NCBI GenBank assembly: GCA_036768485.1
Contig: JAVLUZ010000154.1
Coordinates: 24,789,637 to 24,853,636 of the forward strand
DNA length: 64,000 bases
From: Mermis nigrescens
Lineage: Eukaryota; Nematoda; Enoplea; Mermithida; Mermithidae
Direction: 5' to 3'
Positions 20,812-32,486 of this stretch are shown here, in pieces (within the stretch, counting starts at the first letter, position 1; every line of letters begins with the position of its first letter). Below the pieces are notes generated by a model. That model saw only the letters and a list, made by a program, of their open reading frames with translations, was not told the DNA's origin and did no database searches. The position numbers and the translations under genes were made by a program.

Positions 20812-21885
20812 TAATAGAATAGAATAGAATAGTTTATTGGCTGAATTACATGGACGAGACATGTTACAACAAATACCAATACAATAATGCAAAGAATTAT
20901 TAAATGAGCAATTTTAGGAAAGGAATTGTCAATAAATGCAAAAAATAACACGAAATAAGTGAGTTGGTATGTAAATAAAGCCAAGGCGTACAGGCAGTGC
21001 ACTTACATACGCCCCTTAAGAAATTCTAATAAATTAAGCTTTGAAACCAAAACCCTAAACTGTTTAAAATTTCTGCAGTCAGCAATACATTGTGGCAATG
21101 TATTCCAAATTCTAGCCACCCTGTTTGCAAAATCGTTCTTTCTACAATCCAAATGAGATTTTCTAATATACAACTTTATGTCGTTATTTGACCTAGTGCC
21201 CCTGTTAGGTGCAGATTCGAAAAAATCTGAAAAAGAAAGCAACTGTCCCTCAATATCCTAAAAGCAAAAGTAAGGTCAAAATAGATACGCCGTGTTTGAG
21301 TCTTTCAAGATCTAAAAATTCAATCGTTCGCTATAAGACAAATCCTGCTGTTGATGCCGCCAAAGTATTCGTTTTGTAAATTTACCTTGAACATTTTCAA
21401 TTTGGTTGATGTCTTTTATCAGGTAAGGATTCCACACCACTTTGCTATACTCTAGTATCGGTCTTACATAAACTTTAAATGCTTTCACCATCAAATCAAT
21501 ATTTCTGGAAATAAAAGTTTTTTGTATCAAAGAAGCAACTCTGGAAGCTTTGGATGCAATATTCACACAATGAATGCTAGAGGACAGGTCATTACTTACA
21601 AAAACTCCTAAATCCTTGATAGAAGCTTCTGCATCAGCTAGATCTTTTAAGAAAAGGTTATAGATGTTTTTAGGGTTGCCATATTCCAAATACAAGGTTG
21701 CACATTTGTCATAACTTATTTGCAGTTGCCATTTTTCGGTCCACCCATGCAATGAATCAAGGTCTGCTTGCAAGGATCTGAATTCACGTGAAAAATTAAA
21801 TATTTTTAAATCATCAGCAAACAGCATGATATTGCTATGCTTGATACTATCGACCAGGTCGTTAAATATCTCAACATTTAAAGAA
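20812..21885 (-). pseudogene. 5'-truncated CR1/jockey-like LINE, reverse strand
   Basis: On the minus strand the 3' part of a non-LTR reverse transcriptase runs from N-D-L-V-D-S through the catalytic L-F-A-D-D motif (near 21815) to V-R-P-I-L-E-Y and F-T-K-R-I (end near 21312). After a frame break at about 21300-21243 comes the C-terminal R-L-D-C-R-K/F-A-N-R-V-A-R-I-W-N-T-L-P tail (21242-21003). The 3' UTR follows and ends in a (TAGAA)n-type tail at 20812-20830. It lacks the endonuclease and most of the RT, so it is dead. The tail order and the VRPILEY-WNPY region are typical of CR1/jockey-group elements. Confidence 0.8.
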
Positions 21886-21895
21886 TTTCAAATAT

Positions 21896-22000
21896 ATTGT
21901 AGGAGATCGTTCGAAATTCTAGCTGATCTAGTAGCAAAACAATACTTTTTACAATCAAGTCGAAATTTACCTAGATAGATCTGATTTTCAAATGCATTCC
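21896..22000 (-). pseudogene. LINE C-terminal scrap
   Basis: A second, more diverged copy of the LINE C-terminal tail (F-R-L-D-C-K-K...F-A-T-R-S-A-R-I) is joined directly to the end of the fragment at 20812-21885. It ends in a stop and seems to come from another family member. Confidence 0.5.
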
Positions 22001-22344
22001 TCTCTAAATTTAAGGCTTTGAGCCATTCATCATGAGAAATTCCCGTATATCCAAATAGCCTAAGTTGGAAAAAACGGTTTTTATAGGTAACACCGTTTTT
22101 TCCCAGCGATTTGGTTGACATTATAGACCAGACCCAAAATTTTTTTCCACTTTTTCCGACTTTTTTCCACCTTTTTTTTGAAGGTCTAAAAACGTTAAAA
22201 ATAGAGCGCCTGGGCTGAAAAATCAGTGTTTTTTAAGCAGAAAATCCTATGTACACATGCAATAGCGGTGTTTGATGCACTTTTTGCACAAAAAAATTTC
22301 GCGCTCTACAAGAAATATCACGATCAGTATACGTCTATACATCT

Positions 22345-23074
22345 ATATTGCGTCTAAAGCTGCTAGAGTCGCATCCTTAATACACAAAACATTCGTCTCA
22401 AAAAATACCGATTTGATGATCAGAGCTTTTAAAACATACGTTAGACCTATCCTTGAATACGGATCCGTTGTCTGGAATCCATACCAAATTGGAGATATTA
22501 CACGACTTGAAAAAGTACAAAGAAAATTTACAAAAAAATTATTTTGGAATAAAACTTTATCGTATGATGAAAGGTTGAATATCCTAAACTTAGAACGACT
22601 CGAAACCCGTCGTATCCACACTGATCTTGTTTTTGCCTTTAAAATTGTTAAACACAAAATATTGACATTTAATGAATTTTTTGAGCTTGCACCTGATAGA
22701 GGTACTAGATACGTAAATAACATGAAACTGTTCATCAAACAATCACGTTTAGATTGTAGAAAACATGACTTTGCGAACAGAGTGGCTAAAATTTGGAACA
22801 TTCTCCCGCAGAATACAGTTGACTGTAATAACCCAATAGCTTTTAGGAATATGATTTCGGAAATTGATTTTAGTGTTTATCTTAAGGGGCGTACGTAAGA
22901 GCATTGTGCCTTACGCTCCTGGTACCATCGTATTATCTGTTGCTTTATGCACATACTTTGTTTTATGCAGATTGTGTATTATGTTCACATTGACAATGCG
23001 TTTTTACCTACTTTTTATGTGTTTTCTTTAATACTTTTACCGAATAAAATTTTTCTTCTTTCTTCTTTCTTCAT
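22345..23074 (+). pseudogene. 5'-truncated CR1/jockey-like LINE, forward strand
   Basis: An open frame from about 22345 to 22898 gives about 185 residues: A-S-K-A-A-R-V-A-S-L, V-R-P-I-L-E-Y-G-S-V-V-W-N-P-Y, L-N-L-E-R-L-E-T-R-R and the R-L-D-C-R-K...W-N-I-L-P tail. The RT catalytic motif is missing. The 3' UTR ends at a TTCTTTCTTC tail near 23050-23074. It interrupts the dispersed repeat also present at 14690. It is about 60-70 percent alike in protein to the reverse-strand fragment, so it is a different subfamily. Confidence 0.8.
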
Positions 23075-23159
23075 TATTTCTGTTGAAACTTGAATTTCCT
23101 TCCTTCAATAAAGCATTTAAGCCAATTCTGAAGTCGCTTTTGTCAATTAAAATTATAAT

Positions 23160-24060
23160 TTATCAAATGGCGCGAAGCGCCAGAAAATTTTGAAATTTTA
23201 GCTCTCTAACACTCATTTTTGCATTACAAAAACTAACCAAATCCGTGCAGAAGGTAAGGATTTTCAATCGTAGTGAAGTCCTAGGACCAAATTGTCGATA
23301 AAAATGCTGCAATTGGCGCAGCGCGGCTCAAACATTACTAACAAGTAATAATAATAATAATACTAATAATAATAGTTTATTAGCTGAATTACATGGACGA
23401 GACATGTTACAACAAATACCAATACAATAAAGCAAAGAATTATTAAATGAGCAATTTTAGAAAAGGAATTGTCAATAAATGCAAAAAATAACGCGAAATA
23501 AGTGAGTTGGTATGTAAGTAAAGCCAAGGCGTACAGGCAGTGCACTTACATAGGCCCCTTAAGAAATTCTAATAATTTAAGAATCAAATCAATTCGGCGC
23601 GAAGCGCCGAAAATTTTTTGCAGTTTTACCTCTCTAAAACGCATTTTTGCATTACAAAAACTAACCAAATCCGTGCAGAAGATAAGAATTTTCAATCGTA
23701 GTGAAAATCTAAAACAGATTGTCGACAAAAATGCTGCGATTGGCGCGGCGCGGCTGAAATATTAATAACAAGTGAGACTTCAATCAATTCGGCGCGGAGC
23801 GCTGAAAAATTTGTATAGTTTCACCTCTCTAAAACGCATTTCCGCATGACAAAAACTAACCAAATCCGTGCAGAAGATAAGGATTTTCAATCGTAGTGAA
23901 GTTCTAGACCAGATTGTCGACAAAAATGCTGCAATTGGTGCGGCGCGGCTTAAAGATTAATAACAAGTAAGAATTAACTCACTCCGGCGCGAAGCGCCGA
24001 ATAATTTTTGAAGTTTTACCTCTCTAAAACGCATTTTTAACATTACAAAAATTTTCCACA
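23160..24060 (+). repeat. ~195-bp tandem array, four units
   Basis: The units share the order GGCGCGAAGCGCC, CCTCTCTAAAACGCATTT, ACTAACCAAATCCGTGCAGAAG, TTTTCAATCGTAGTGAA and GACAAAAATGCTGC. Landmarks lie at 23169, 23596, 23791 (variant) and 23996. The first spacing is larger because a LINE 3' end (23345-23580) is inserted. The last unit is partial. No coding potential. Confidence 0.82.
23345..23580 (-). mobile_element. LINE 3'-end insertion, ~235 bp
   Basis: Nearly the same as the 3' UTR of the LINE at 20812-21020 (TTTATT(A/G)GCTGAATTACATGG, AACAAATACCAATACAATA), but with a (TAA)n-type tail at 23345-23370 instead of (TAGAA)n. Severe 5' truncation is normal for target-primed insertion. It sits within the tandem array. 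Confidence 0.78.
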
Positions 24061-26818
24061 AATGCCAACCAAGCCCAAAAATTTTTTCCATTCCTAAAAT
24101 TTTGGTTGACAAATAGACCAAAAAGTGGAAAAAAACGGTGGGTAGGAATGAACAAGTCGACGGACGACAATACAATTACAGTAACTATTCTGTAATTTTA
24201 AGCATGCCGTAATTTAGGCTTGTGAAGCAGATCTACGGACAAACGTTTCACAAAACTTTTAGGATGTCCTTTCTATGTTCAGTATAATGATTGTTTCTTC
24301 AATACCTTTAGACGGTACTCTAAAACTCTACCGTTTGTTGTAATTGATTAAAAAATTGTCGACCATCTATTTTTAGCATTTTGGGGATACTGTTGTTGAA
24401 TTATGAGGATGACGCTACGCATGGAAATCAATTTTTCGCGCTTAAGCGAGAACATTAGCTACGAAAATCTTAGGTAGCGTGTTAGCGCGTACCTATAATA
24501 TACTTGGGTACCCCTAACACCTGTGCACCCCCCTACAGCTATAACGGGACACTTCTGGAGTGTGTGGTTTTTTTTAAAGAAAGATAATAAAAAAATTCGC
24601 TGCCTGTGTTTTTTTGTTTTTCTTGAAACTTAAAACTGACTGTGTAAAGAAGGTGTAAGGTTTTTGTGTAACGATATAACATAGGACAAATTTTGGGTCC
24701 TTTTTACTGCGGCATGTGGACAACTGAGTATTGATGACTCGAAAAATTGAACAGCATAGGATAATAGAGGGATGAATTCTACAGATGGCACTTTTTTGTT
24801 TTTTGAAATTCGCATTAGTTATCGAATGGCAGTGTAAAGAGTACGAAAATCTGGGGGTGAAAAAGCACTTTTTGGTCGAGTTTTCAACCTGCTTCTGTCC
24901 GATACTAACTCCGGTTATGAGTTTTTCAAAATGTTTTCTGACAGAAATGTAGAGCGGATCAAGGGCTACATTCTGCATATAAGCAAAGTCTTCTATGCTC
25001 TATGGTGAGTTAGATGCTGGGGTTTAAAGTTTACACTCTAGTGGATGGTGTAAAAAAACGGATTTTAACTAAGATTTCTCTGCCAAATTTTCCCGCTTAT
25101 GAGTGAGGGTGAATATAATACAGTAGTAATAAAGTGCCTCTCAGGGGCTACACATCGCAGCAAACCGCATTTAAAAAACGCAATATTGAGTTATTTATGT
25201 GGGTGTAAAGTTCGGAATCAAAGGTAAAACATGGGCGAAAAAACACGTTTTTTCCGAATTTTGATTAATAAATCATACCAAATAATTTTTGCAAGAGAAT
25301 TTTGGCACACAGGAATGTACTACGATTTAAAAGCTACAAATTGTACAAAACCGAATTTCTTTAAACTCAATGGGGAGTTCGGTACGGAATTTTAAAGTTT
25401 ATAGTGTTCTAAATGATGGAAAATACGTTTTTGTTGCGTGTTTTGTTCGCCACTCTCTCCGTCCAGAAGTCGGGATAAGTCTAATAGGATAAAAATAAAG
25501 TGCTTTATATCGGGTGCATGTCAAAGCAAATTGTCTATACATTAATATTTAGCGAGTGTAAAGTCAAAAATTTGGTGTTTAAAATGCGTTTCTGTCTTGT
25601 TTTTTCTGCCTGCTTCTCCGGTTATGAGTCAGGGACACGATTATTAAGTCTAGAAATGGACTAGGAACCAAATTTGATATGCCAGTCTGGCGCATATGTT
25701 TACACTCTACAGTGTTGTAAAGTGGTTTACACCAATTGTTAGTTTGCCCATAGAACATTATGGAGACTTAATTTTTTTCAGAAATATTAATCGTAATATC
25801 GGACCAATATCAAAATTACGAATATGACCAAAATTTTCTTTACACTGGGTGTTTACATGAAGTTTACACTACATATGTATTTATCTTCGTTTTTGAGCAT
25901 TCCAGAAACCTAATTTTTTCCTGGAGTCTAAAAATTTTTAAAGGATCAAATGTGAGACGTCACGTAGGCGCGTTTGTTTACATCCAACAGTGATGTAAAG
26001 TAGTTTACACTCATTGTTTATTTGTCCTCAGACCATTGTAGAGACATAATTTTTTCATGAATGTTGATCATAATATCCGAGTAATTTTTTACACTGCATT
26101 TTAGCCTTTGTTCTAGAGCATTGCAAAAACCGAAATTTTTTCCTGAGATCTAAAAATTTACAGGGAATGAAATATATACGTCAGTTGCGCTTGCTTGCTT
26201 ACACTCAGCAGTATTGCAAAGTGGTTTGAACCTAATGTTTATTTGTCTTTAAAACATTATGGAGACTCATTTTTCCATAAATGTTGAAAGTAATATCGGA
26301 GCAATATCAAAATTACGAATCCGACTAAAATATTCTTTTCGCTATGTGTTTGTGTAAAGTTTACATTACGTGTTAACCTTAATTCGATAGACTTGCAGAG
26401 ACTTTGTAACTGAAGTCAAAAAATTTTCAAGGATTCATATGTGAGACATCGATTAAGTGAGTTTGTTTACCCTCAAAAGTAATCTAAAGTGATTTAAAAA
26501 TTATGTTCAAGTGTCCTTAGATCATTAAAGAGATGTAATTTGGTCTTAAATGGGTTGAATTAAAGTTAAATCCCTCTTAGCCGTGTTTATAATATGTTTC
26601 ACAAAATCTTGCACATGGAGAGCAATCGTTTAATTCATGTAAATTGCCTGCAAAAGTGGTTTAAAATGAACCAGCAATCACACTACTGTGCACAGAAGTC
26701 GACAAAGATATGCAGCTTTATTGTAATCATGTACATTAATAAGCCGTAAATCGGAAATACACCTTTTGGAATGGAAAAGACTGCAGTTAATGAATACATA
26801 TGTTAAACTTATTATCAT

Positions 26819-26840
26819 AGGTAGCGCGATAGCGCTACCT
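26819..26840. repeat. Perfect 9-bp-stem hairpin
   Basis: AGGTAGCGC and GCGCTACCT pair perfectly around a GATA loop. A decayed version lies at 24473-24495. It marks the start of each duplicated unit in this region and may be the tip of an old transposon. Confidence 0.7.
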
Positions 26841-27826
26841 ATAATATACTTGGCCATCCTTTTTCTTATATGTTTATCACAGCGAGTGCGAAATTTGTGT
26901 CCCCCTCACAGCAACAACGGCACACACTTGGGAGGTGCGGTTTTTTTAATCGATGGATAATTAAAAATTCGATGCCCGTGTCTTTTTCTTTTGTTTACAC
27001 TCAATACTGAGTTAGCAATGAGCGTGTAAAGTGTAAAGCAAAAATCAAATAATTTGCGGAGGGCCAATGTTTTTTGAAAATGTTGCCCCCCCAGCTGTAG
27101 ATTACGAATCGGACCTTAAAATTACTTTACACTCAATGGTTGTTGCACAAAAGTGTAAAGTATACGTGTTTTTTTACTCTTTGCGTGTCCTTCAGCTTAT
27201 CTAACTCAATTTTGGTTTCTGTGCAGTCCAATCGGTTCTATAATGTAGAGGGTTGCAAAATCTCAAATTGATTCTTTTTCTTTCTTATAACGCAATATTT
27301 CTTGATCTGTGATCGTTTTAGTGTAAAGGGTTCGAGACGAAAAACGATATCTCTGCAACTACTCCGCTAAGTAGGCGGAACATGCTAATTATGCTTAAAA
27401 GGTGCCCTGACCTTAGCGTTACAGATCCCAGTTTATTTTGTTTTATACACCCAATATTGCGGTATTAGCACAAGTGTAAAGTTTACACCGAGAAGCATTT
27501 TTGCGCCCAGAGCGTCGTGGATGATGAATTTTTTAAAAATGTTCTCGGAATAACGAATCTGACCTTTAAACTTTTCTACAGCCAGTGTTTGTTGAGGTAT
27601 AAAGAGGTGAACTTTGAATTATATCTACATCTATTTTCTAATGCCGATAGATAACTCCGTATTGCATATTTTTGATCAGATTTTTCGTATTTCAGAGGTT
27701 TTTGACTCGTCTTTAATAAATAATTATTTTTATCATCATAAATGCACTATTCTTAAACTTCAGTAGAATGATGAATATCTTTCAAAATAGGATAATCAAG
27801 CTGAAATCTGCTGATATGTCGAGTTG

Positions 27827-27905
27827 GCGCAGTGGTTGACTACTCCGTTCCCGGATGCGGTATTAAACAAAGAATGATGGGTTCGAATCTTCTGAATGCT
27901 GACTT
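27827..27905 (+). tRNA. tRNA-like sequence (pseudogene or SINE head)
   Basis: The A box TGGCGCAGTGGTTG and the B box GGGTTCGAATCT are both well formed and in order, about 56 nt apart. This would need a long variable arm (Ser/Leu type) or an intron. The T-stem and acceptor stem do not pair well, so I treat it as a tRNA-derived relic. Confidence 0.4.
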
Positions 27906-28720
27906 TTTCATTTTTTAATTCTTTTGGCAAAACCATATACTTCATTTGACTCATATATCTATTTAGGTTCTGCAGATAACACTTTTTTGCTATTTGAATT
28001 TCGCCTCAGTTCTTGAATGGGAGTGTAAAGAGTGCGAAAATCTGGGGGCGAAAAGACACATTTTGGCCGAGTTTTCGACATGTTAATGTCTGCCAACAAC
28101 TCCAGTTATAGTTTTAGGAAATTTTTTCTGACAGAAATGTACTTCGGATCAAGGGCTATCTTGTGCTTACCAGCAAACTTTTCTACAATCAATACGCAGT
28201 TAGTAACAGGGTTTTAAACTTTGCTCTCTAGTGGATGAGTAAAAAAACAGATTTTGTCCAAGATTATTCTGCCAAAAGTTGGGGTTAATTAAATAAAATA
28301 GAAATAAAGTAACTTCTTATGGCTACACGTCGAAGCGAGCCGCGTTCAAAAAGACGTTATATTGAGTTGTTTATGGGGTGTAAAGTTCGAAATCTGAGGT
28401 GTAAAGTGGGCGAAAAAAACAGGTTTTTTCGTATTTTGATTGATAAATCATATCAAATATTTTGCGGAACACAAGTTTGGCACATACAAACCTACTACAA
28501 TCAAAGGGCAACAAACTGGCCAGAACCGAATTTATTTACATTCAATGGGCATTAGATTCAGATTTTTAAAGTTTACAATGTGGTGGACAGTGGAAAATAC
28601 GTGTTTGTACATTTTTTGTTCGCCACTTTCTCTGTTCAGAAGTCGGGCAAGGTCGAATAGGATAAAAATAAAGTAAAATTCTAGTTTTTTTCTACGTAAA
28701 ATCAGAATTGGGAATCTGAC

Positions 28721-28987
28721 CACACCTGGGCGTGGGGGGTTTAGGGGGTATGCACCCCCAGAAACCAAAATACCCCCCCAGAAATCAAAATACCCCCCCC
28801 CCAGAATTCAATTTTTGAAAATTTTTTTCGTTTTTTTCGCAATTTTTTGATGCCAATGGATAGTGCTTGATGAGAAACGTCGAAAAATGGTGTTTTTATC
28901 GCCATACCACCATTTTTAAGGCCATATTTCGACCTTCAAAAAATCTTGCACCCCCCCCCCCCAGAATTTTCTTGCTGCCCACGTATG
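28721..28987 (-). mobile_element. Family A hAT-like element, reverse copy
   Basis: Begins CACACCTGGGCGTGGGGGG and ends TTGCTGCCCACGTATG (267 bp), with perfect octamers aatctgac on both sides (28713-28720 and 28988-28995). It lies inside the duplicated CTTTACAC-rich region, after the block shared with 25470. Confidence 0.93.
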
Positions 28988-29767
28988 AATCTGACTGTTA
29001 GTATTCTCTACACTTAGTAGTTTTGTAAAGTTTGCACAATTCATTTGTTGTTAATATGCAGTTTATACTACAAATTTATTTTACTACCAAATCTGAGCGT
29101 TAGTGTTCCTTACACTTGATATTTGCGTGAAATTTTGGAATTTTTGCCGAAAAACTTTGTTTTTTAATTTACCAACATCCCACCTTTTCAATTTTCTTAA
29201 AGTTTAAAATCTTTTACAATTCTCTTCATGATTTAATGGTAGGTTTAAACTTTAAGTTTCTCTTGGTTTACAACTCTCGCTTAGCAAGCTCATTTTTCAA
29301 AACTTTTTCATAGTGATCAATCTCGTTTAGTTCGGAATTGGTGGACGGCCCTTATTTTATTACTCGGCTTAAATAATCCAAGTGACTGTCTTTTGATTAT
29401 TTTCTTTATCGCAAATTCAAACACCCAAATTTCAATTTAAAAATCATAAAAATTATTTCATAATTTTTATGTAAGATGACGGGCGGAGTAGAGAATACTG
29501 GAAAGTCTCAAATTTTCAAAAAAAACATGTTTTTATGCCTTTTCAAGCAATAATCCTTAACATAGAAGTCGAAAACATTAGCGGAAAACCATGTGAGTGA
29601 AGAAAATCTTTAAAAAATTTTTTTCACATCACATTTTACCGCTGTTTTCGACTTCCACATTGCCGATTACTGCTCGAATCAGCTATCGAATTTTTTCAAT
29701 CTTTTTTAAGATTAGGGTATATACAGGGTGAATTTTTTCCATCTTTTTTTAACACCAGGGTTCTCAC

Positions 29768-29827
29768 ACCTAAGCATCTATACATCGACCTAAGCATCTA
29801 TACATCGACCTAAGCATCTATACATTG
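29768..29827. repeat. 20-bp tandem repeat, three units
   Basis: Three units of ACCTAAGCATCTATACATCG, the third with one change, followed by more CCTAAGC-type words to about 29900. A local minisatellite. Confidence 0.88.
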
Positions 29828-30148
29828 ACCTAAGCGGGAGCGACCTCGACCTAAGCAGCTTAAAACACCTTTTCAGATATACTAAGCCTAAGCCTAAGTA
29901 TATTGGGAGCAAAAACTTACATTTTCCTATATCTTATCAAGTAAATTATTGCAAAAGTTGATTATGAAAATGAAGAAAAAAACTGAAGAAAATCAAAGAA
30001 AATCAAGGATTATATCATATGATAGATATATCATAATGCTGTATATACTCTAATGTTAAAAAAATAGAAAAAATTAGATAGGGGTTAAAGTGAATAAGTG
30101 TCCTTTTTTCGCCCATCCTTAAACACATGAATTTCAATAGCCTGTAAC

Positions 30149-30310
30149 CAGGCACGTAGCTGGCCCTTCTATTTTGGGGGGACCGACACCAATTTTGGGG
30201 GGTCTGAGCCAAAAATAGCACAAAATAACGTGTAAAAAGTCCTATTTTTCCGGTTTTTTCTGAATTTTGGGGGTCCGGACCCCCCAGTCCCCCCCACAGC
30301 TACGTGCCTG
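30149..30310. mobile_element. Short hAT-like element with perfect TSD
   Basis: Ends CAGGCACGTAGCTGGCCC and GCTACGTGCCTG are inverted repeats. The octamer cctgtaac flanks both sides (30141-30148 and 30311-30318). It is 162 bp and non-coding. The ends differ from families A-E, so it is a separate family. Confidence 0.9.
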
Positions 30311-30449
30311 CCTGTAACTCGGTCAATAATGCTGACCGTCGCATAATTCTTTCAAATATGAACTCCCCAGCCCAAACTCAATTAGAAAATGTCCTTGTCT
30401 TAACTTTCTGGAACTTTCCAATCTCCTCTACTTTAGCCAAGATGGCTGG

Positions 30450-30596
30450 CTGGTTGAGAGCTCTTTTTTGTTGTTTTCATTGTTCATTGTGCTCGTAGGA
30501 ACCAGAAAAGAAATAGTTTTTCGCCATAGGTATCTCTCTGGCGAAAGCAAGTTAACAAAGCTCTTTGCGTTAATTATTATTTTGGTCCAAAATAGG
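30450..30596 (+). repeat. LTR-like fragment cut by the assembly gap
   Basis: GAGAGCTCTTTTTTGTTGTTTTCATTGTTCA, AGGAACCA and GCAAGTTAACAAAGCTC follow the order of the Gypsy LTR at 38040-38150 (AGAGCTCGTTGTTGTTG..., AGGAACCA, AACAAGTTAA). It is clearly diverged, so it comes from a related element rather than the same family copy. It runs into the run of N. Confidence 0.5.
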
Positions 30597-30696
30597 NNNN
30601 NNNNNNNNNNNNNNNNNNNNNNNNNNNNNNNNNNNNNNNNNNNNNNNNNNNNNNNNNNNNNNNNNNNNNNNNNNNNNNNNNNNNNNNNNNNNNNNN
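30597..30696. other. Assembly gap (100 N)
   Basis: Exactly 100 unknown bases, the usual placeholder for a gap of unknown size. LTR-like sequence stands on the left and a family A end on the right, so repeats probably caused the break. Confidence 0.99.
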
Positions 30697-30742
30697 GAGA
30701 GGTGCATACTGCATACCCCCAAACCCTCCACGCCCAGGTGTG
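30697..30742 (+). mobile_element. Family A right end after the gap
   Basis: GCATACCCCCAAACCC...ACGCCCAGGTGTG is the standard right end of family A. The rest is in the gap. Confidence 0.75.
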
Positions 30743-31450
30743 GTTCTTGTTTTTTATTCTGCCATTCATCCGATTATGAGTCTGAACATGATCACAAGTC
30801 TAAAAATGTACCTAGGGTCAAATGTCATACGTTCATACGTCAGTTGGGTGCGTTTGTTTACACTAAACAGTAGTGTAAAGGTGTTATCATCAAATATTTA
30901 TTTGTCCTCAGATCATTGCGGCGAGTTAATTTTTTCATGAATAATGATCGTAATATCATAGTACTATCGTAATTACGAAGCCGACTAAAATCTTCCTTAC
31001 ACTCGATGGTTGTGAACAGTTTACACTGAAAATTACATTTTAGTGCTAGAGCGTTGCGGAAGCTAAATTCATTTAAAAATGTTCCATGTAATGTCAGAAT
31101 TACGAATCTGACTGTTAGTTTTCTCTACACTCAGTAGTTGTGTGAAGTATCACTATTCATTTATTGCTGATTTTGTAGTCTACACTACAAATTTATTTTA
31201 CATTCAGAGCATTGCAATAGGTGAATTTTTTCAAAATATGTTCTGCAAGGCTAGGATTACGAATCTGACTTTGTGTTTTCTTTACACCCAGTAGTTATAT
31301 AAAGTCTACACTGAAAATCAATCTAACTTTTACACGTTGCAAAAGCATAATTTTTTCAAAATGAGTTACGAATCTGAGTATAAGTGTTCCTTATGCCTTG
31401 TAGGTACTTGCGTGAAGTTTACGCTGAAAACATTTTATCTGCTCAAATAA

Positions 31451-32214
31451 AGTAAGGCTGTTTTGTCTAAAGAGATAATGCTAAAGTTCAGAACATAATT
31501 GTTTTCCGCGTTCTGTACTGCTGTCATTATTGTGGCGTGTTACCGTATGCATTTACTGACTGATTTACTCAAATCATGCTAGATAAAAAGTAGGGTACTA
31601 GCAGAGAAAAATGCTCCGATTGAACAAAAGGTACGACTATACTTGAAATTACGCATCACTGAGGACATAAAAGAAGGGGACTAGGAAAACTTACCTACAA
31701 AGTACGTATACCTGTGAAAGTTGTACATAATAATCTATCAAAGATAAGACTTCCGCTAAAAAACGCTAAAAGTCGTAGTAGATTCTGCGGCTTCCGAAAA
31801 ACGCACGCCTTCACAAAAATTGTTTAGTGGCTCAGATAAAAATGATTATAAGGAAGCCTTGATTGTTTCAATAAGCGATTTATTTTCATATCAATATCAA
31901 TTTCACTAACATTTACATAGTTAATCGTCAATGACTGAATAAGTGAATTATGACAGGCACACCATCTTGTTAATTGACGCCCCCATACAACGCATACCAT
32001 ACTGGCGTAAGAATGCACATTATGTCGTTTTCTCATTATTGATAGCTTCTTATTCATGTTATATATTTTTGCGTCGGAGGTGCAACTCCCTTCTGCAGGC
32101 CGCAGAATTCCAAGTATGTTCGTCCGTTTTGTTCCGTCGGAGCATTTTCTCTGCTAGTTTAAATATAACTAAAATTGATCGTTTAATAGCTAGAAAATTT
32201 TTCAGAAAATTTAC
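31451..32214 (+). other. Possible 5' exon region of the gene at 32487
   Basis: Mostly plain AT-rich DNA. The stretch 32060-32214 is less AT-rich and ends in a perfect donor, ATTTAC|GTAAGT. No frame there joins in phase to the next exon, so it would be untranslated. No promoter element is clear. Confidence 0.3.
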
Positions 32215-32486
32215 GTAAGTTTTCATGTACGAGTGCTATAAAAGTCAAAATTAGTGTGAAAACTCCCGTAATTAACAATATATGATCGATTGCATGCATT
32301 TTTTGCTACAAAGTTATAACTCTAGCTTGTTTTTCACCTACTTTATTTCCCTGATTGATCTTTATTAATAATAACTTAGTTTTTCAAGCTAATAAATTTT
32401 GCAATAGCTAAAAACCGCGAATTCTATCATTTGCTGTTTTCAAGTACCTCGAAGAAGGTGAACGTCTGGGTCAGTGTCATAGAGAA

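Larger units (their letters stand above)
24470..31450. repeat. Old duplicated region rich in CTTTACAC/GTGTAAAG
   Basis: Blocks 24780-25520 and 27965-28680 follow each other closely (AATCTGGGGG(T/C)GAAAA, TTCTGACAGAAATGTA, GGATCAAGGGCTA, CTCTAGTGGATG). Each is preceded by a GCG(C)TACCTATAATATACTTGG segment (24495 and 26832). Between 25720 and 26560, and again from 30790 to 31440, degenerate ~215-285-bp sub-units recur with GTTTACACT...TTTATTTGTCCTCAGA and GGAGAC(T/A)TAATTTTTTCA. The octamer CTTTACAC or its complement appears dozens of times. I see no protein or terminal repeats. Confidence 0.62.

Noticed and set aside
26819..26840. Helitron 3' hairpin
   Set aside because: A hairpin is present but no CTRR terminus follows and no 5' TC end could be paired with it.
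27827..27905. Functional tRNA gene
   Set aside because: The promoter boxes are good, but the acceptor and T stems do not pair, so it was listed only as tRNA-like.
29768..29827. CRISPR-like array
   Set aside because: The units are directly adjacent without spacers. It is a minisatellite in a eukaryotic genome.
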